A DNA stretch of 64,000 nucleotides from Endozoicomonas sp965196975 (GCF_965196975.1 NZ_OZ239981.1:3782001-3846000), one strand, 5' to 3'; positions 1 through 8,497 are shown, numbered from the stretch's first letter. The notes: generated by a model not told the origin, from the letters alone. Program-made: numbers and translations.

Positions 1-418
1 TAACTGTTTTACAAACCAAAAAATCACAATATATCAGCCAGTTAGAAAGTTAGCCTTTATTAAAAAGATATGATTTGAACCCTAGTCTAAGATTAAGGTT
101 CTCTACATTTTTCAATAAATTAACTAATTACAGGCATCAAGAAATAGCCGTTTTCCCGCTATTTCCCGCTATTTCCCGCTATTTCCCGCAGTAATACGCT
201 ATTTTCTGGAGACTTTTTGGACACTTCAGATCGACTAAATCAACAGCTAATAGGCACTATCATTCCTAACAATGCATGCATTAAAGAAGTATAAAATAAC
301 TTTTTTTATTCAGTAATTTACGAAATAATCACGAATTACCTGATCTGGCATTGAATTTTTTGGATTGATAAAACTCCAACTTCACTGAATCAAGCTATTT
401 AAAGTCAGGGATCATCAA
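1..418. other. Intergenic region with terminator, repeat copy and 10-bp tandem repeats
   Basis: I see no coding region here. Positions 41-206 are copy 1 of a repeat that recurs at 2903-3048. Inside it, GAACCCTA (77-84) and TAAGGTTC (94-101) form an imperfect hairpin that could end a gene entering from the left. Next comes an array of the decamer CCCGCTATTT (about 155-190). The rest is AT-rich; the following gene has a purine-rich AGGGA at about 402-407. Confidence 0.6.
41..206. repeat. Direct repeat copy 1 flanking the 783-aa gene
   Basis: It matches 2903-3048 along its length: GTTAGAnAGTT at the start, a shared TTATTAAAAAGATATGATTT block, a GAACCCTA hairpin, CAGGCATCAAGAAATAGCCG, and the end CAGTAATACGCTATTTTC. 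Copy 1 is 20 bp longer because it has two extra CCCGCTATTT decamers. The two copies bracket the 419-2770 gene as a cassette-like unit. Confidence 0.75.
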
Positions 419-2770
419 GTGGATACTAATAACCAACTCTTACCATACCCCCTTAACTCACACTATTCCTCTGCTGCTCTCCATGACAATAACTCTGCAC
501 ATACAGGGCGATGGACTTGCCACCAAAGAGATGAATTGCTTGGCCAAAAATCTATTCTCACTAATAACCTGGCGCCTACTCCTCCCCACAAAAGCCTCAA
601 CAAGTACAATCTTCAGACTGTTATACAAGTACACCCTTTTTTCTCTGATATTGAAAAGACTCCCCATCTGGAACATGAAAAACTGCTTGGAATGATGATG
701 CCAGAAATGGAAAAACCGGCAGAAAAAAAGAAAAACAAAGAGTCAGAAAAGCCTAAAGAACCGAACTCTCAAAGGCTATTAGATGACCTTCAAATTTCAG
801 ACTCAGAAATGGACGAGTTTTTAGAGATGGATCTGGAACTACCCATAGAAGTTTGGGAAGCACCTGATGTTCGCTACCAGAGATTTGATAAAGAACTGCA
901 GCAAGACTTACAACAAATCAGAGAGGGCAATGGAGAAAAGGCCACAGAGAAATTAAAAGCATTTTTCAGAAATAGTGCCCATGACTTTGTTACCCCTGAC
1001 AAAACAAAAGCCACACACCACTTTACTGAGTATGTTCGACGTGTTTATCAGCTCGACAAGCTAATGCCAGCAAGTATGGAAGCGAAAAGTGAGGTTGTCC
1101 GGCATGCCATTGAGCAAATGACTGACAAAATGGATATGCTCATGGATGATGTCAGGACTGCCTGCATAGCCAAAGCCTTCAGTAATCCTACCTTTAAAGA
1201 TGCTCAGGAGAAGGTAGAGTCGGATACCGATAAGTCTCTTCTCAGAAGGCTACAGGCACTTTCCGCTTTTAACTTTATGAAAAATGAGGTTAACGCACTG
1301 GCAAGAGATTCTGGAGTTTCGGCACCTTCAGCTCCCGATGATGGAGATCCTGGATGTGATTCTGGTCTCGATGAACCAAAATCTGACGATGAAGACACAA
1401 AAGAGCCTGTAGCTGGATCTCTTAATCAACCATCAACAAGTCATAAAAAGCAGGACAACACAGACACTACTAATAAACGCTCAAGCTCAAAGCTATCAGA
1501 ACTGGAAAGAAAGCACCGGGAAGACACAGAAAAAGGAATGGAGGAAGTAGATAGAATACTTGAAGAAGGCCGTAAATTCCTTGAACAGTCCAAAAAGAAA
1601 AAAGAAGAAGAAACAAAGCCAGAACCAGTTATATCAAAACCATTTACTCCAAGGCCTGAAGCAAAACCTAAACCTGTTGCCAGCAGACCACCTATGGCAA
1701 AGGAAAAACCAAAGCCTGTTACTCCTGCTGTTGTCACTAAAACCTACCCATCAATCGCAGACATCCGCAAGCTTAAGGAAGACATGGCTATTGCAGATGC
1801 AGTGCTGAAATTTGTAGAAAGCTGTAAAAGCGAGCGTGAAAGACAACAGCTTGATAAATTTCTGGAAGAGCGCTGTGCAGAAAAATCAAAAACCATTGTC
1901 AGTGATCTTAACCAGGTCAAACAGCAGGCGATGAAACCCAGTGAATCTGTCCACAAGTTTTCAGAAACCGTAGGCTACCGCCAGATTGCCGAACAGATTG
2001 CTCCACCCTCAGCAAGAAAACTCTCTGAAATAGCAGAGAATGAAAAAGTCCCCAGTAAGGACGGCAATATTGATGGCACCATGCTGCACCTGCTAAAACA
2101 GTCAGTAGTCTTTCCAAAAAGCTGGGATGTAAAAGGTGATCCAGCAAAATGGACACGCAGGGAATTTTTGGCTGAGTTTGAAAAAGGAGCCTCAATGCAT
2201 TCGGAAAGTCAGCGACAATGTGTTCGCAGGTACGCTGATGATATTTTAAAGCTCTTCAAGCTGAAGCAGTATCCATTCGGCTGGGGATTTGACAGGGAGC
2301 GCAAAGCAACACCGGCTGACGAAGAATTCGAACTCATGGCTAACGTCATGTACGACAGGTTTATTGGCAAGCCGCTGTTTGATTTTAGAGACTGTAAGCG
2401 TCTGGATGTATTCACAGATCAGCAAAAGCACAAATTTCTGGAAACACTCTTTGGCACAGAGGTGATGTCTACGCTTAAACAGATAATCGTAGAAGGAGTC
2501 AGAACGAAAACAACGCTGCCTGACGAATCTGTTGAAAGAGCCAGAGTCAAACACATCAACAGCATGGTCGTCGCACTGTTTAACGACAGAAGAAAGGGTG
2601 GGTACTTCCTGGTAATTGGCAAAAGCGCAGGAAACAAGGGGCAGGCTTTCCCTGTAAAGGTGGTAAATCGACTGGCTATTGAGTGCCTCAACCAGGAAAA
2701 AGGAAGTAACTACATTTACAAGGCAATGGGGTTACCTATGATTTCAGACAACTGGAATGCTGTCAGATAA
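419..2770 (+). CDS. Unrecognised 783-aa charged coiled-coil protein
   Basis: I do not recognise a family. The frame opens with GTG at 419, about 12 bases after an AGGGA ribosome-binding site. There is no signal peptide or membrane segment. A Lys/Glu-rich stretch (about 100-115) leads to acidic helical sequence (about 125-300). Residues about 300-350 are Asp/Ser-rich and disordered-looking. Residues about 365-400 are a Lys/Glu coiled coil, about 403-445 are Pro/Lys-rich (PKPEAKPKPV style), and about 450-530 are helical again. The C-terminal 220 residues look globular (PFGWGFDRER, GGYFLVIGKSAGNKGQAFPVK). Terminator-like hairpins lie on both sides, so it is probably monocistronic. The segmented, disordered layout would suit a secreted effector or a structural protein, but nothing proves either. 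The low GC compared with 9-15 kb suggests foreign origin. Confidence 0.7.
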   Translation: MDTNNQLLPYPLNSHYSSAALHDNNSAHTGRWTCHQRDELLGQKSILTNNLAPTPPHKSLNKYNLQTVIQVHPFFSDIEKTPHLEHEKLLGMMMPEMEKPAEKKKNKESEKPKEPNSQRLLDDLQISDSEMDEFLEMDLELPIEVWEAPDVRYQRFDKELQQDLQQIREGNGEKATEKLKAFFRNSAHDFVTPDKTKATHHFTEYVRRVYQLDKLMPASMEAKSEVVRHAIEQMTDKMDMLMDDVRTACIAKAFSNPTFKDAQEKVESDTDKSLLRRLQALSAFNFMKNEVNALARDSGVSAPSAPDDGDPGCDSGLDEPKSDDEDTKEPVAGSLNQPSTSHKKQDNTDTTNKRSSSKLSELERKHREDTEKGMEEVDRILEEGRKFLEQSKKKKEEETKPEPVISKPFTPRPEAKPKPVASRPPMAKEKPKPVTPAVVTKTYPSIADIRKLKEDMAIADAVLKFVESCKSERERQQLDKFLEERCAEKSKTIVSDLNQVKQQAMKPSESVHKFSETVGYRQIAEQIAPPSARKLSEIAENEKVPSKDGNIDGTMLHLLKQSVVFPKSWDVKGDPAKWTRREFLAEFEKGASMHSESQRQCVRRYADDILKLFKLKQYPFGWGFDRERKATPADEEFELMANVMYDRFIGKPLFDFRDCKRLDVFTDQQKHKFLETLFGTEVMSTLKQIIVEGVRTKTTLPDESVERARVKHINSMVVALFNDRRKGGYFLVIGKSAGNKGQAFPVKVVNRLAIECLNQEKGSNYIYKAMGLPMISDNWNAVR

Positions 2771-2902
2771 GTGATTCAAACTTGCAGGCTGAGAGCGAAT
2801 ACTTCCGTTAACTATCGCTTAGGTTAAATTTGTTGGACACTTCCTGGACTTTATAAACTTCGATAACGGTATTACCAGAATAAAAGCAACAAGCATCAAT
2901 AA

Positions 2903-3048
2903 GTTAGACAGTTGGTATTTATTAAAAAGATATGATTTGAACCCTAGTTTTAAATTAGGGTTCTCTTTTTTTTTCAGTAAGTTAACTAGTTTCAGGCATC
3001 AAGAAATAGCCGTTTTCCCGCTATTTCACGCAGTAATACGCTATTTTC
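2903..3048. repeat. Direct repeat copy 2, cut by the IS1 element
   Basis: It is the second copy of the 41-206 repeat with only one full CCCGCTATTT unit. Homology stops at CTATTTTC (3041-3048), exactly where the IS1-type left end begins; copy 1 continues with TGGAGACTTTTTGG. The stretch 2771-2902 between the gene and this copy holds nothing else that I can identify. Confidence 0.75.
2939..2975 (+). terminator. Rho-independent terminator
   Basis: GAACCCTA (2939-2946) pairs perfectly with TAGGGTTC (2956-2963) and is followed by CTCTTTTTTTTTC. It lies 170 bp after the 783-aa gene and probably ends its transcript. Confidence 0.8.
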
Positions 3049-3101
3049 GGTGATGTGCCAAAGCTGTTGATCTGATACATTCCTGTCTTTTTGAGTCATC
3101 T

Positions 3102-3377
3102 ATGGCTGAAGTTCAAGTTGCCTGTATCCATTGTCAACAAACGTTCAATGTTGTTAAGAACGGGAAAGCTGAGACGGGTCACCAGCGGTATAGATGCAAG
3201 GACTGTAATAAGAGCTTCCAACTCGAGTATCGCTATAATGGCAATCTGCCTGGTACTCATGAGCAGATCATAAAGATGACCATGAATGGCTCCGGGGTCA
3301 GAGATATCGGACGTGTCCTTGAGATCAGTCCAACGACTGTATTGGCTCGCTTAAAAAACTCGACCCGCCAACAGTAA
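3102..3377 (+). CDS. insA: IS1 family transposase subunit InsA
   Basis: The 91-residue protein has the InsA layout: an N-terminal zinc finger (CIHC at about 6-9 and CKDC at about 32-35) followed by a helix-turn-helix (GSGVRDIGRVLEISPTTVLARL). In IS1, InsA alone binds the ends and represses, while a programmed -1 frameshift fuses it to InsB to make the active transposase. insB follows directly in another frame. Length and motifs are normal. Confidence 0.85.
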   Translation: MAEVQVACIHCQQTFNVVKNGKAETGHQRYRCKDCNKSFQLEYRYNGNLPGTHEQIIKMTMNGSGVRDIGRVLEISPTTVLARLKNSTRQQ

Positions 3378-3751
3378 CACAACTCCCCTTCGAAAATGCC
3401 CAGGTCAAGATTATCTTCGAAATGGATGAGCAGTGGTCATTTGTTGGTAGCAAGAAGCAGCAACGCTGGCTGTTTTATGCATGGGAGCCACGTTTCAAGA
3501 AGATCATTGCCCATGCGTTCGGCCCCAGAAGCACAGAGACGCTCAAAAAGCTGTTGGAGCTTCTGGCCCGCTTCAAAGTTAGTTTTTACTGCACAGATGA
3601 CTGGCAACCATATACATCCTGTTTATCAGAAGATAAACATATCATTGGAAAGTACTTTACTCAGCGGATTGAGCGGCAGAATCTGACCTTGAGAACTTGC
3701 TTGAAACGGTTAGCCAGAAGGACTATTTGCTTCTCAAGATCAATAGACATT

Positions 3752-5142
3752 GGGTGCTCTCTCTGAATGATTGAAACAATAGTGCTCTATTTTCACAGCT
3801 ACTATGGGAACACCACTCATAATAGTTAACTGTCATGCCCGCTTCTGTTATTTCCAGCTCTACCAAAAGCATCGTTTTGCAAATTGAAGTTTCTATAGAT
3901 TCAGGCAACATGCTGAATCTTGAAGATAGTTTACAGCGTGCACTCAATGAAGCCGGGCAGCTTGGAACAAAAGAGTTATTGGGGCTATTTGAATCACCCA
4001 ATAAAGAACCTATCGTCGTTAATCAGCAGAAGTGGAACTACAAAGGAAAGGTTCTTAAGCACTATGAAACCTTATACGGTCGTATACCTTTGGAGCGCTC
4101 CGTATATCAGGGTGTCAGAGGTGGCAGTACTCTGGCAGCACTTGATCTTCGTGCCGGTATTATTGGTTCAGCTACCCCCAAATTTGCCAAGTCTATCGCC
4201 TGGAAATACAGCCAGATGCCAGCGCCTGCGGTAAAAGAAGATTTTGAGACCAACCATCAAAGGACGCTTTCAAATTCTTATATCAAGCATTTATCGGACA
4301 GAGTAGGTGCATTAATTGAAGACCAGCAAGACACTCACTACCACCTTCCTCCACTAAAAGAGCCTGTTGAAACAATAGCCATTGGTCTGGATGGAACCTG
4401 CATGCTGCTTTGTGAAGAAGGCTGGAGGGAAGCCATGTGTGGGACATTGAGCCTATATTCTGCAGATGGAGACAGGCTCCACACGATATATACAGCCAGT
4501 TCGCCAGAGTATGGTAAACAAAGCTTTATGAGCAAGCTCGACGAGGAGATTGCAGATCTAAAACGACTCTACCCAAATGCCACATACATCGGGGTAGCTG
4601 ACGGGGCTAGAGAAAACTGGAGTTATTTGAAACAACATACCTCTGGGCAGATACTCGATTTTTATCATGCATCTGAATATTTAGCTGGAGCAGCGGAAGC
4701 ACTGTTTCCAACCAGTAAGGCGAAGCGACACCAGTGGCTTGAAGACAGGCTACATAGTTTGAAAAACAAGCGTGGAGCAGCCAAAAAAATCCTTCAGGAA
4801 ATTGAATCAGCCGAGCTCCCGAAAAAGACAATCGCACTGACAGAGAAGCGCTACAAAGCTGTGAGCTATTTTACAAACAATCACCAGTTAATGAATTATC
4901 ATCAGGCGCTTAAACGCCATTGGCCAATAGGTTCAGGAGTTACTGAAGCGGCTTGTAAGACTCTGGTAAAGCAACGATTATGTGGTTCTGGAATGAGGTG
5001 GAAAGCAACAGGAGCGGAAGTGCTTTTGACAACAAGAGCACTGATCCAGAGTAAGGGGCGCTGGGAACAACTTTGGTCTGAGTTCATGACTGGAAAGGTT
5101 GAAGCTAACCTATGAGTCAGTTATCAAATTGAGAGAGCACCC
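3752..5142 (+). mobile_element. ISKra4-type insertion sequence nested in IS1
   Basis: The inverted ends are GGGTGCTCTCTC (3752) and GAGAGAGCACCC (ending at 5142). An exact 8-bp target duplication, TAGACATT, sits at 3744-3751 and 5143-5150. The 1391-bp unit carries one transposase gene. Perfect ends and duplication mean a recent single insertion with no later rearrangement. Confidence 0.9.
3835..5115 (+). CDS. ISKra4 family transposase
   Basis: The 426-residue protein shows the C-terminal signature I associate with ISKra4-group enzymes: HWPIGSGVTEAACKTLVKQR followed by LCGSGMRWKATGAEVLL. Likely catalytic acidic residues lie in IAIGLDGTCML (about 183) and YIGVADGARENW (about 250), with the Glu in GVTEAACK. 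It starts with ATG 83 bp inside the left end and stops 27 bp before the right end. It appears complete and potentially active. Confidence 0.85.
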   Translation: MPASVISSSTKSIVLQIEVSIDSGNMLNLEDSLQRALNEAGQLGTKELLGLFESPNKEPIVVNQQKWNYKGKVLKHYETLYGRIPLERSVYQGVRGGSTLAALDLRAGIIGSATPKFAKSIAWKYSQMPAPAVKEDFETNHQRTLSNSYIKHLSDRVGALIEDQQDTHYHLPPLKEPVETIAIGLDGTCMLLCEEGWREAMCGTLSLYSADGDRLHTIYTASSPEYGKQSFMSKLDEEIADLKRLYPNATYIGVADGARENWSYLKQHTSGQILDFYHASEYLAGAAEALFPTSKAKRHQWLEDRLHSLKNKRGAAKKILQEIESAELPKKTIALTEKRYKAVSYFTNNHQLMNYHQALKRHWPIGSGVTEAACKTLVKQRLCGSGMRWKATGAEVLLTTRALIQSKGRWEQLWSEFMTGKVEANL

Positions 5143-5208
5143 TAGACATTCATGATAAGGTTATTGGGGAATTTATCTCCCGAAACCACTATCAACAGTT
5201 TTGATACA

Positions 5209-5409
5209 TCACCCATAATTGAGATCACACTCATTCAATTCCGAAAGCCAAAGCCCACGATCCTCATCGCTGGTGTATTGATTAAATGCGGAAATACTTT
5301 TTTTAATTCGTTCCCGCTCATCATTGATAAGCTTCAAGCAGTAGCAGATCAATTGAATCTGTCTACACAGCTCTGACACCTCTATCATAGATTTATTTTT
5401 TTCAAACAT
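5209..5409 (-). pseudogene. Small P2-like early ORF truncated by IS1
   Basis: The 66-codon frame begins MFEKNKSMIEVSEL and is helical. It loses its natural end where the IS1 right end starts (5213); the last codon and stop come from IS DNA. It is read in the same direction as the 79-aa HTH gene upstream of it, as expected for the first early genes after cox in a P2-like phage. The function is unknown. Confidence 0.5.
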
Positions 5410-5477
5410 AAGACTCCCCTACCAAAGTAATGACTTTGATTTTTTAATGAGTTACCGAAATGCTGAACGTCGCGGCG

Positions 5478-5717
5478 TTATTTTTTAGACTTCTTTAAGA
5501 ACTTCGCTATTGTCGTTTTATTAATTGGCTCACCCGAATCAAGATTCTTTTTGATCTGATAGAGGTTAATCAATCGGCGCTTGCCGATTTTCTGGGTAGG
5601 TAAAAGATTTCGCTCCATCCAACTTTCCACCGTGCGCACAGTCACACCAAGATCGGCGGCAAAGCCTTCAGCAGTCTGGAACAATCCAGAGTTTTCCATA
5701 GTTGCCATTTCCTCCAT
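5478..5717 (-). CDS. Cox/excisionase-like HTH protein
   Basis: The 79-residue protein has a winged or MerR-like helix-turn-helix: GFAADLGVTVRTVESWMERNLLPTQKIGKRRLINL (about 17-52), with a Lys-rich tail. It diverges from a C-type repressor and integrase across a palindromic intergenic region. That is the P2 immunity arrangement, in which Cox blocks the repressor promoter and helps excision. The assignment rests on domain and position. The alternative is a general excisionase-type regulator. Confidence 0.65.
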   Translation of the reverse strand: MEEMATMENSGLFQTAEGFAADLGVTVRTVESWMERNLLPTQKIGKRRLINLYQIKKNLDSGEPINKTTIAKFLKKSKK

Positions 5718-5741
5718 GAAACAGGATAGTATTAGTCAAAT

Positions 5742-5770
5742 GTATATATAATCCGTTATATATACGGATT
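5742..5770. promoter_or_regulatory. Divergent operator of the P2-like immunity region
   Basis: Two perfect overlapping palindromes lie between the divergent cox-like and repressor genes: GTATATATAA (5742-5751) with TTATATATAC (5756-5765), and AATCCG (5750-5755) with CGGATT (5765-5770). Both centre where face-to-face promoters are expected, so they are candidate binding sites for repressor or Cox. Confidence 0.6.
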
Positions 5771-5841
5771 AGAAGGTATACTTTATTTCCGTACAGTATA
5801 CAAATATATTTATTAAAAAATTAAAATGGTGTTTAAAATCA

Positions 5842-6174
5842 ATGAGTAATATAAACAAGAGAATCGAACTAATTCGCAAATTAGAAGGTCTAACCAGAGG
5901 GGAATTAGCTCAAAAATGTGGAATTTCAGAGCAATCGCTGGAGAACATTGAATTTGGAAAACAGCGCACACCGGCTGACCTGGTGGAGCAGCTTTGTATT
6001 CTTTTCCCATTTGCCAGCAATTACCTCATCACCGGCAAAGCCGAAATTAAATTCACCAAAAAAGAGAAGGAGAAAATTAAGCAATTAGCCCAAGAAGTTG
6101 AATCTATTGAAGATTTAGATACGGAAATATCTAAACGTCGGAGAGCGTATAGAAAAAACCCACTTAAAGAATAG
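5842..6174 (+). CDS. XRE-family (P2 C-type) repressor
   Basis: The 110-residue protein has an N-terminal lambda-type helix-turn-helix (KLEGLTRGELAQKCGISEQSLENIEFGKQRTP, about 12-44) and a Lys/Glu-rich helical C-terminus with no peptidase domain. This matches the short C repressors of P2-like phages. It lies 32 bp upstream of the integrase on the same strand, as C and int do in P2. It would bind the 5742-5770 palindromes and keep the lost lytic genes silent. Confidence 0.75.
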   Translation: MSNINKRIELIRKLEGLTRGELAQKCGISEQSLENIEFGKQRTPADLVEQLCILFPFASNYLITGKAEIKFTKKEKEKIKQLAQEVESIEDLDTEISKRRRAYRKNPLKE

Positions 6175-6206
6175 CCTTTAAAACAAGGCAAAAAGCGAGG
6201 AACTGT

Positions 6207-7304
6207 ATGAGCATAACAAAAGACAAAGTATCAGGATTATGGAAAGTTGATGTCAGGGTAGGAAAATACGGAAGGCGTTACCGAAAAACCTGCACAACAA
6301 AACGGGAATGCATTGAGTACATCGACTTTCTCAAAGCCAAATATCAGGAAGGGAAGCCGTGGAAGGCCGAAGCCGCTGACAATCGCCGGTTAACTGAACT
6401 GATCGACATCTGGTACAAAGCCAAAGGCTGCGATTTATCCGATGGAGAACCCAGAAAACGGCTTTTACTGGCGATGGCAGACATTCTTGATAACCCTATT
6501 GCCCGTGCATTGACTATCAAGGACTTCCACGAATACAAAAACATCAAGAAGGCAGGGAGCGCGACAGACAAGCCCATTGCGGATAAAACCGTAAACAATC
6601 ATCTGGGCTATCTGAGAGCGATGTATAACACGCTGATCAAAAGCAAAGACATCCGTTATCGCAATCCTCTGGAAGAAGCCGAGATGATCAAGACGCAACA
6701 GCCGGAGCTTGCCTATCTGACGAATGATCAGATCAAAACACTGCTTTTCCACATCGACACGGGATGCAGTAACCCCCATGTAGGACTGATCACCCGTTTA
6801 TGTTTGAGTACCGGTGCTCGATGGGGAGAAGTCGAAAGCAGGCAGCTTTATCACTTCAAGGACTACCGTGTTCAGTACTCCAATACCAAAGGTAAGCGAA
6901 TACGCTCAATCCCTGTAGAGCCTCAATTGTTTGACGAGATTTCAGCACACCTGAAAGTCTACAAACGCTTTGAGTCATCAATAGGCGCGTTCAGAAGGGC
7001 GTTAAAGCGATCCGGAATCCAACTGCCCAAAGGACAGGCGAGCCATGTATTGAGGCATACCTTTGCCAGCCACTTTATGATGAATGGCGGCAATATCCTG
7101 GTACTGCAAAAAATACTGGGGCACTCAGACATTGCCATGACCATGAGGTACGCAAAGTTTGATCCTGAACACCTGAAAGATGCCACCAGACTCAACCCGC
7201 TTTCCTCCCACCTGTGCAACCTCCATACCTCCGACAAGTATGCCAACAAAGCAGTTGGACACTTTTTGGACACTTCGACAAATACCCCAATCCCTCAGCC
7301 ATAA
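6207..7304 (+). CDS. int: Tyrosine recombinase, P2-like phage integrase
   Basis: The 365-residue protein has an N-terminal arm-binding region (KVDVRVGKYGRRYRK), a SAM-like core-binding segment (about 75-170) and a catalytic domain. Visible catalytic residues are the Arg in LSTGARWGEVE, the HxxR pair in HVLRHTFASH, the His in ILGHSDIAMTMRY and the Tyr of that motif. An AAGCGAGGA ribosome-binding site precedes the ATG. It ends 40 bp before a tmRNA 3'-end fragment at 7344, so it is the integrase of the element on the left, which used the same ssrA site as the element on the right. Confidence 0.88.
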   Translation: MSITKDKVSGLWKVDVRVGKYGRRYRKTCTTKRECIEYIDFLKAKYQEGKPWKAEAADNRRLTELIDIWYKAKGCDLSDGEPRKRLLLAMADILDNPIARALTIKDFHEYKNIKKAGSATDKPIADKTVNNHLGYLRAMYNTLIKSKDIRYRNPLEEAEMIKTQQPELAYLTNDQIKTLLFHIDTGCSNPHVGLITRLCLSTGARWGEVESRQLYHFKDYRVQYSNTKGKRIRSIPVEPQLFDEISAHLKVYKRFESSIGAFRRALKRSGIQLPKGQASHVLRHTFASHFMMNGGNILVLQKILGHSDIAMTMRYAKFDPEHLKDATRLNPLSSHLCNLHTSDKYANKAVGHFLDTSTNTPIPQP

Positions 7305-7340
7305 AAAAACCCCGTAGATCAGTAACCTACGAGGTCTTTA
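7303..7340 (+). terminator. Terminator after the P2-like integrase
   Basis: CCCCGTAG and CTACGAGG form a hairpin with a nine-base loop directly after the int stop. An A-run lies before it and TCTTTATAG after it. The short T-run makes it moderate on the + strand; the A-run would serve as a terminator tail on the - strand. Confidence 0.6.
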
Positions 7341-7343
7341 TAG

Positions 7344-7374
7344 TGGTGGAGGCGGCGGGATTTGAACCCGCGTC
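7344..7374 (-). other. att site: 31-bp fragment of the tmRNA 3' end
   Basis: The 31 bases are identical to 38748-38778, the CCA end and T-arm of ssrA. The match stops at 7375 (A here, C in ssrA). It is not a tRNA: no acceptor partner, D-arm or anticodon arm follows. Direct repeats of an RNA-gene 3' end are the mark of tyrosine-recombinase integration. This copy is the junction between the P2-like remnant and the next element. Confidence 0.88.
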
Positions 7375-7551
7375 ACCTTCTTATATATCAGTAAGTTATA
7401 AATACAGGCTGTCGTAATGCTGTCATTCCGGTTTTCGTACTTAAATCCCAGTATTTTGCTATACGACACTCGCTCATACGACAGTAGTTTATCATAATCC
7501 GGACTTTTGACAGGTCAACTTACCGCAATAACCCCTTCCTCTGGAGAACTC

Positions 7552-8091
7552 ATGGGTGAGATAAAACAGCTCGACAGCAAGATCGTTTACCAGAATAAAT
7601 GGATGTCCGTCCGGGAAGACAAGATCCTTCGGCCCAGTGGAGCGGAAGGCATTTATGGTGTTGTGGATAAGCCCGATTGCGCTGCCATCCTTGCCGTCGA
7701 CCACAACGTTATCCATCTGGTGCAGCAGTATCGTTATACCGTGCAACAGCGGTGCTGGGAAATCCCACAGGGTGCCTGGGAATCCAATCCGGATGCGGAT
7801 CATCTGGAACTGGCCAAAGGTGAACTGAGAGAAGAGACCGGGTTGCAGGCCACTGCCATGAAGTACGTTGGCGCACAATTTATTGCCTATGGTTTCCTCA
7901 ATCAGACTTGCCATGTGTATCTGGCCACTGGCCTGACGAACGTTGGTAAAAAGCTGGATACTGAAGAAGAAGATCTGATCTCCCAATCCTTCCCGCTGGA
8001 AGCCTTTGAGCAGATGATCATAGATGGTGACATCAAAGACTGCGTTACCGTTGCTGCTTACGGCTTGGCAAAGCTGAAAGGGTTGATATAG
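7552..8091 (+). CDS. Nudix hydrolase
   Basis: The 179-residue protein carries a Nudix-type helix-loop-helix, GELREETGL (about 88-96), after PQGAWES. The first Arg of the classic REUXEEXGU box is Gly here, while the metal-binding EE pair is present. It resembles ADP-sugar pyrophosphatase-like Nudix enzymes, which hydrolyse nucleoside diphosphate derivatives in the cytoplasm; the substrate cannot be told. I prefer the ATG at 7552 (after TGGAGA) to a TTG at 7507. It is the first gene inside the left boundary of the ssrA element, so it may be cargo. Confidence 0.8.
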   Translation: MGEIKQLDSKIVYQNKWMSVREDKILRPSGAEGIYGVVDKPDCAAILAVDHNVIHLVQQYRYTVQQRCWEIPQGAWESNPDADHLELAKGELREETGLQATAMKYVGAQFIAYGFLNQTCHVYLATGLTNVGKKLDTEEEDLISQSFPLEAFEQMIIDGDIKDCVTVAAYGLAKLKGLI

Positions 8092-8129
8092 CATCCAGTG
8101 GTTTATCCACCATTGGTAAGAACACCAAC

Positions 8130-8447
8130 ATGTACAAGCTCCCCGAACGTGACTGGAAAGTGGTCAAAAAGCTACACCCGATTCTACTGCAACGCTATTG
8201 TCAGCAGGTCTTCGAAGATGTGCACGCCCTGACCGAAGGTGATGAATGCGATTACCAGGCGGCTTATCTGAAACTGTACAAATTAGTGCGAGACCGGAAT
8301 AAAAACATCGGTCACCTATTTGATGGGTTCAGTAGAGGCCAGGCCACCATGATGATCATGACCTGGAAGAGACAGCACCTGATCACCGAGGAGGAACTGG
8401 CGATGTTCAGTGACGAGACCCAGGCAGCTGTCGATTTCAGTGAGTGA
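8130..8447 (+). CDS. Conserved-looking hypothetical protein, 105 aa
   Basis: I do not recognise the family. The protein is all-helical and soluble (KLPERDWKVVKKLHPILLQRYC; RDRNKNIGHLFDGFSRGQATMMIMTWKRQHLITEEEL), with no signal peptide. It follows the Nudix gene by 38 bp in the same direction and may be co-transcribed. A basic patch (KLVRDRNK) and alternating charges are typical of small phage or plasmid accessory proteins. Confidence 0.6.
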   Translation: MYKLPERDWKVVKKLHPILLQRYCQQVFEDVHALTEGDECDYQAAYLKLYKLVRDRNKNIGHLFDGFSRGQATMMIMTWKRQHLITEEELAMFSDETQAAVDFSE

Positions 8448-8497
8448 AGGCCCCCCTTCACGCCTCTAACAGCCCATCACTTCAAGACACTCACCGC

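Larger units (their letters stand above)
3422..5204 (+). pseudogene. insB: IS1 transposase InsB, disrupted by ISKra4-type insertion
   Basis: Residues from MDEQW through QRWLFYAW, YCTDDWQPY and TQRIERQNLTLR match the catalytic DDE half of IS1 transposase. The frame runs into the inserted element at 3752. Removing that element and one copy of the 8-bp duplication restores the reading as SRSIDIHDKVIGEFISRNHY and a stop at 5202-5204, the normal IS1 C-terminus. The gene was intact before the second insertion and cannot now make full-length InsAB'. Confidence 0.85.
3049..5213 (+). mobile_element. IS1-family element, interrupted by an ISKra4-type element
   Basis: The terminal inverted repeats are GGTGATGT-gc-CAAA-g-CTGTTGAT at 3049 and its near-complement ending at 5213 (GGTGATGT-at-CAAA-a-CTGTTGAT). 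Between them lie insA and an insB split by a 1391-bp element. Without that insertion the element would be about 766 bp, normal for IS1. I find no flanking target duplication (GCTATTTTC against CATAATTGA), so at least one side has rearranged. The right end truncates a small P2-like ORF. Confidence 0.85.

Noticed and set aside
155..190. CCCGCTATTT decamers as a CRISPR array.
   Set aside because: The units are adjacent 10-mers without spacers; a simple tandem repeat.
209..7278. The 16-mer ACTTTTTGGACACTTC occurs near 211 and again at the end of the P2-like integrase gene, suggesting an att pair.
   Set aside because: One 16-base match is expected by chance in a window this long, and nothing else around the two copies agrees.
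7344..7374. A tRNA-like T-arm end reading as a possible tRNA gene on the - strand.
   Set aside because: No other tRNA arms follow. It is identical to the tmRNA 3' end and is explained as an att fragment.
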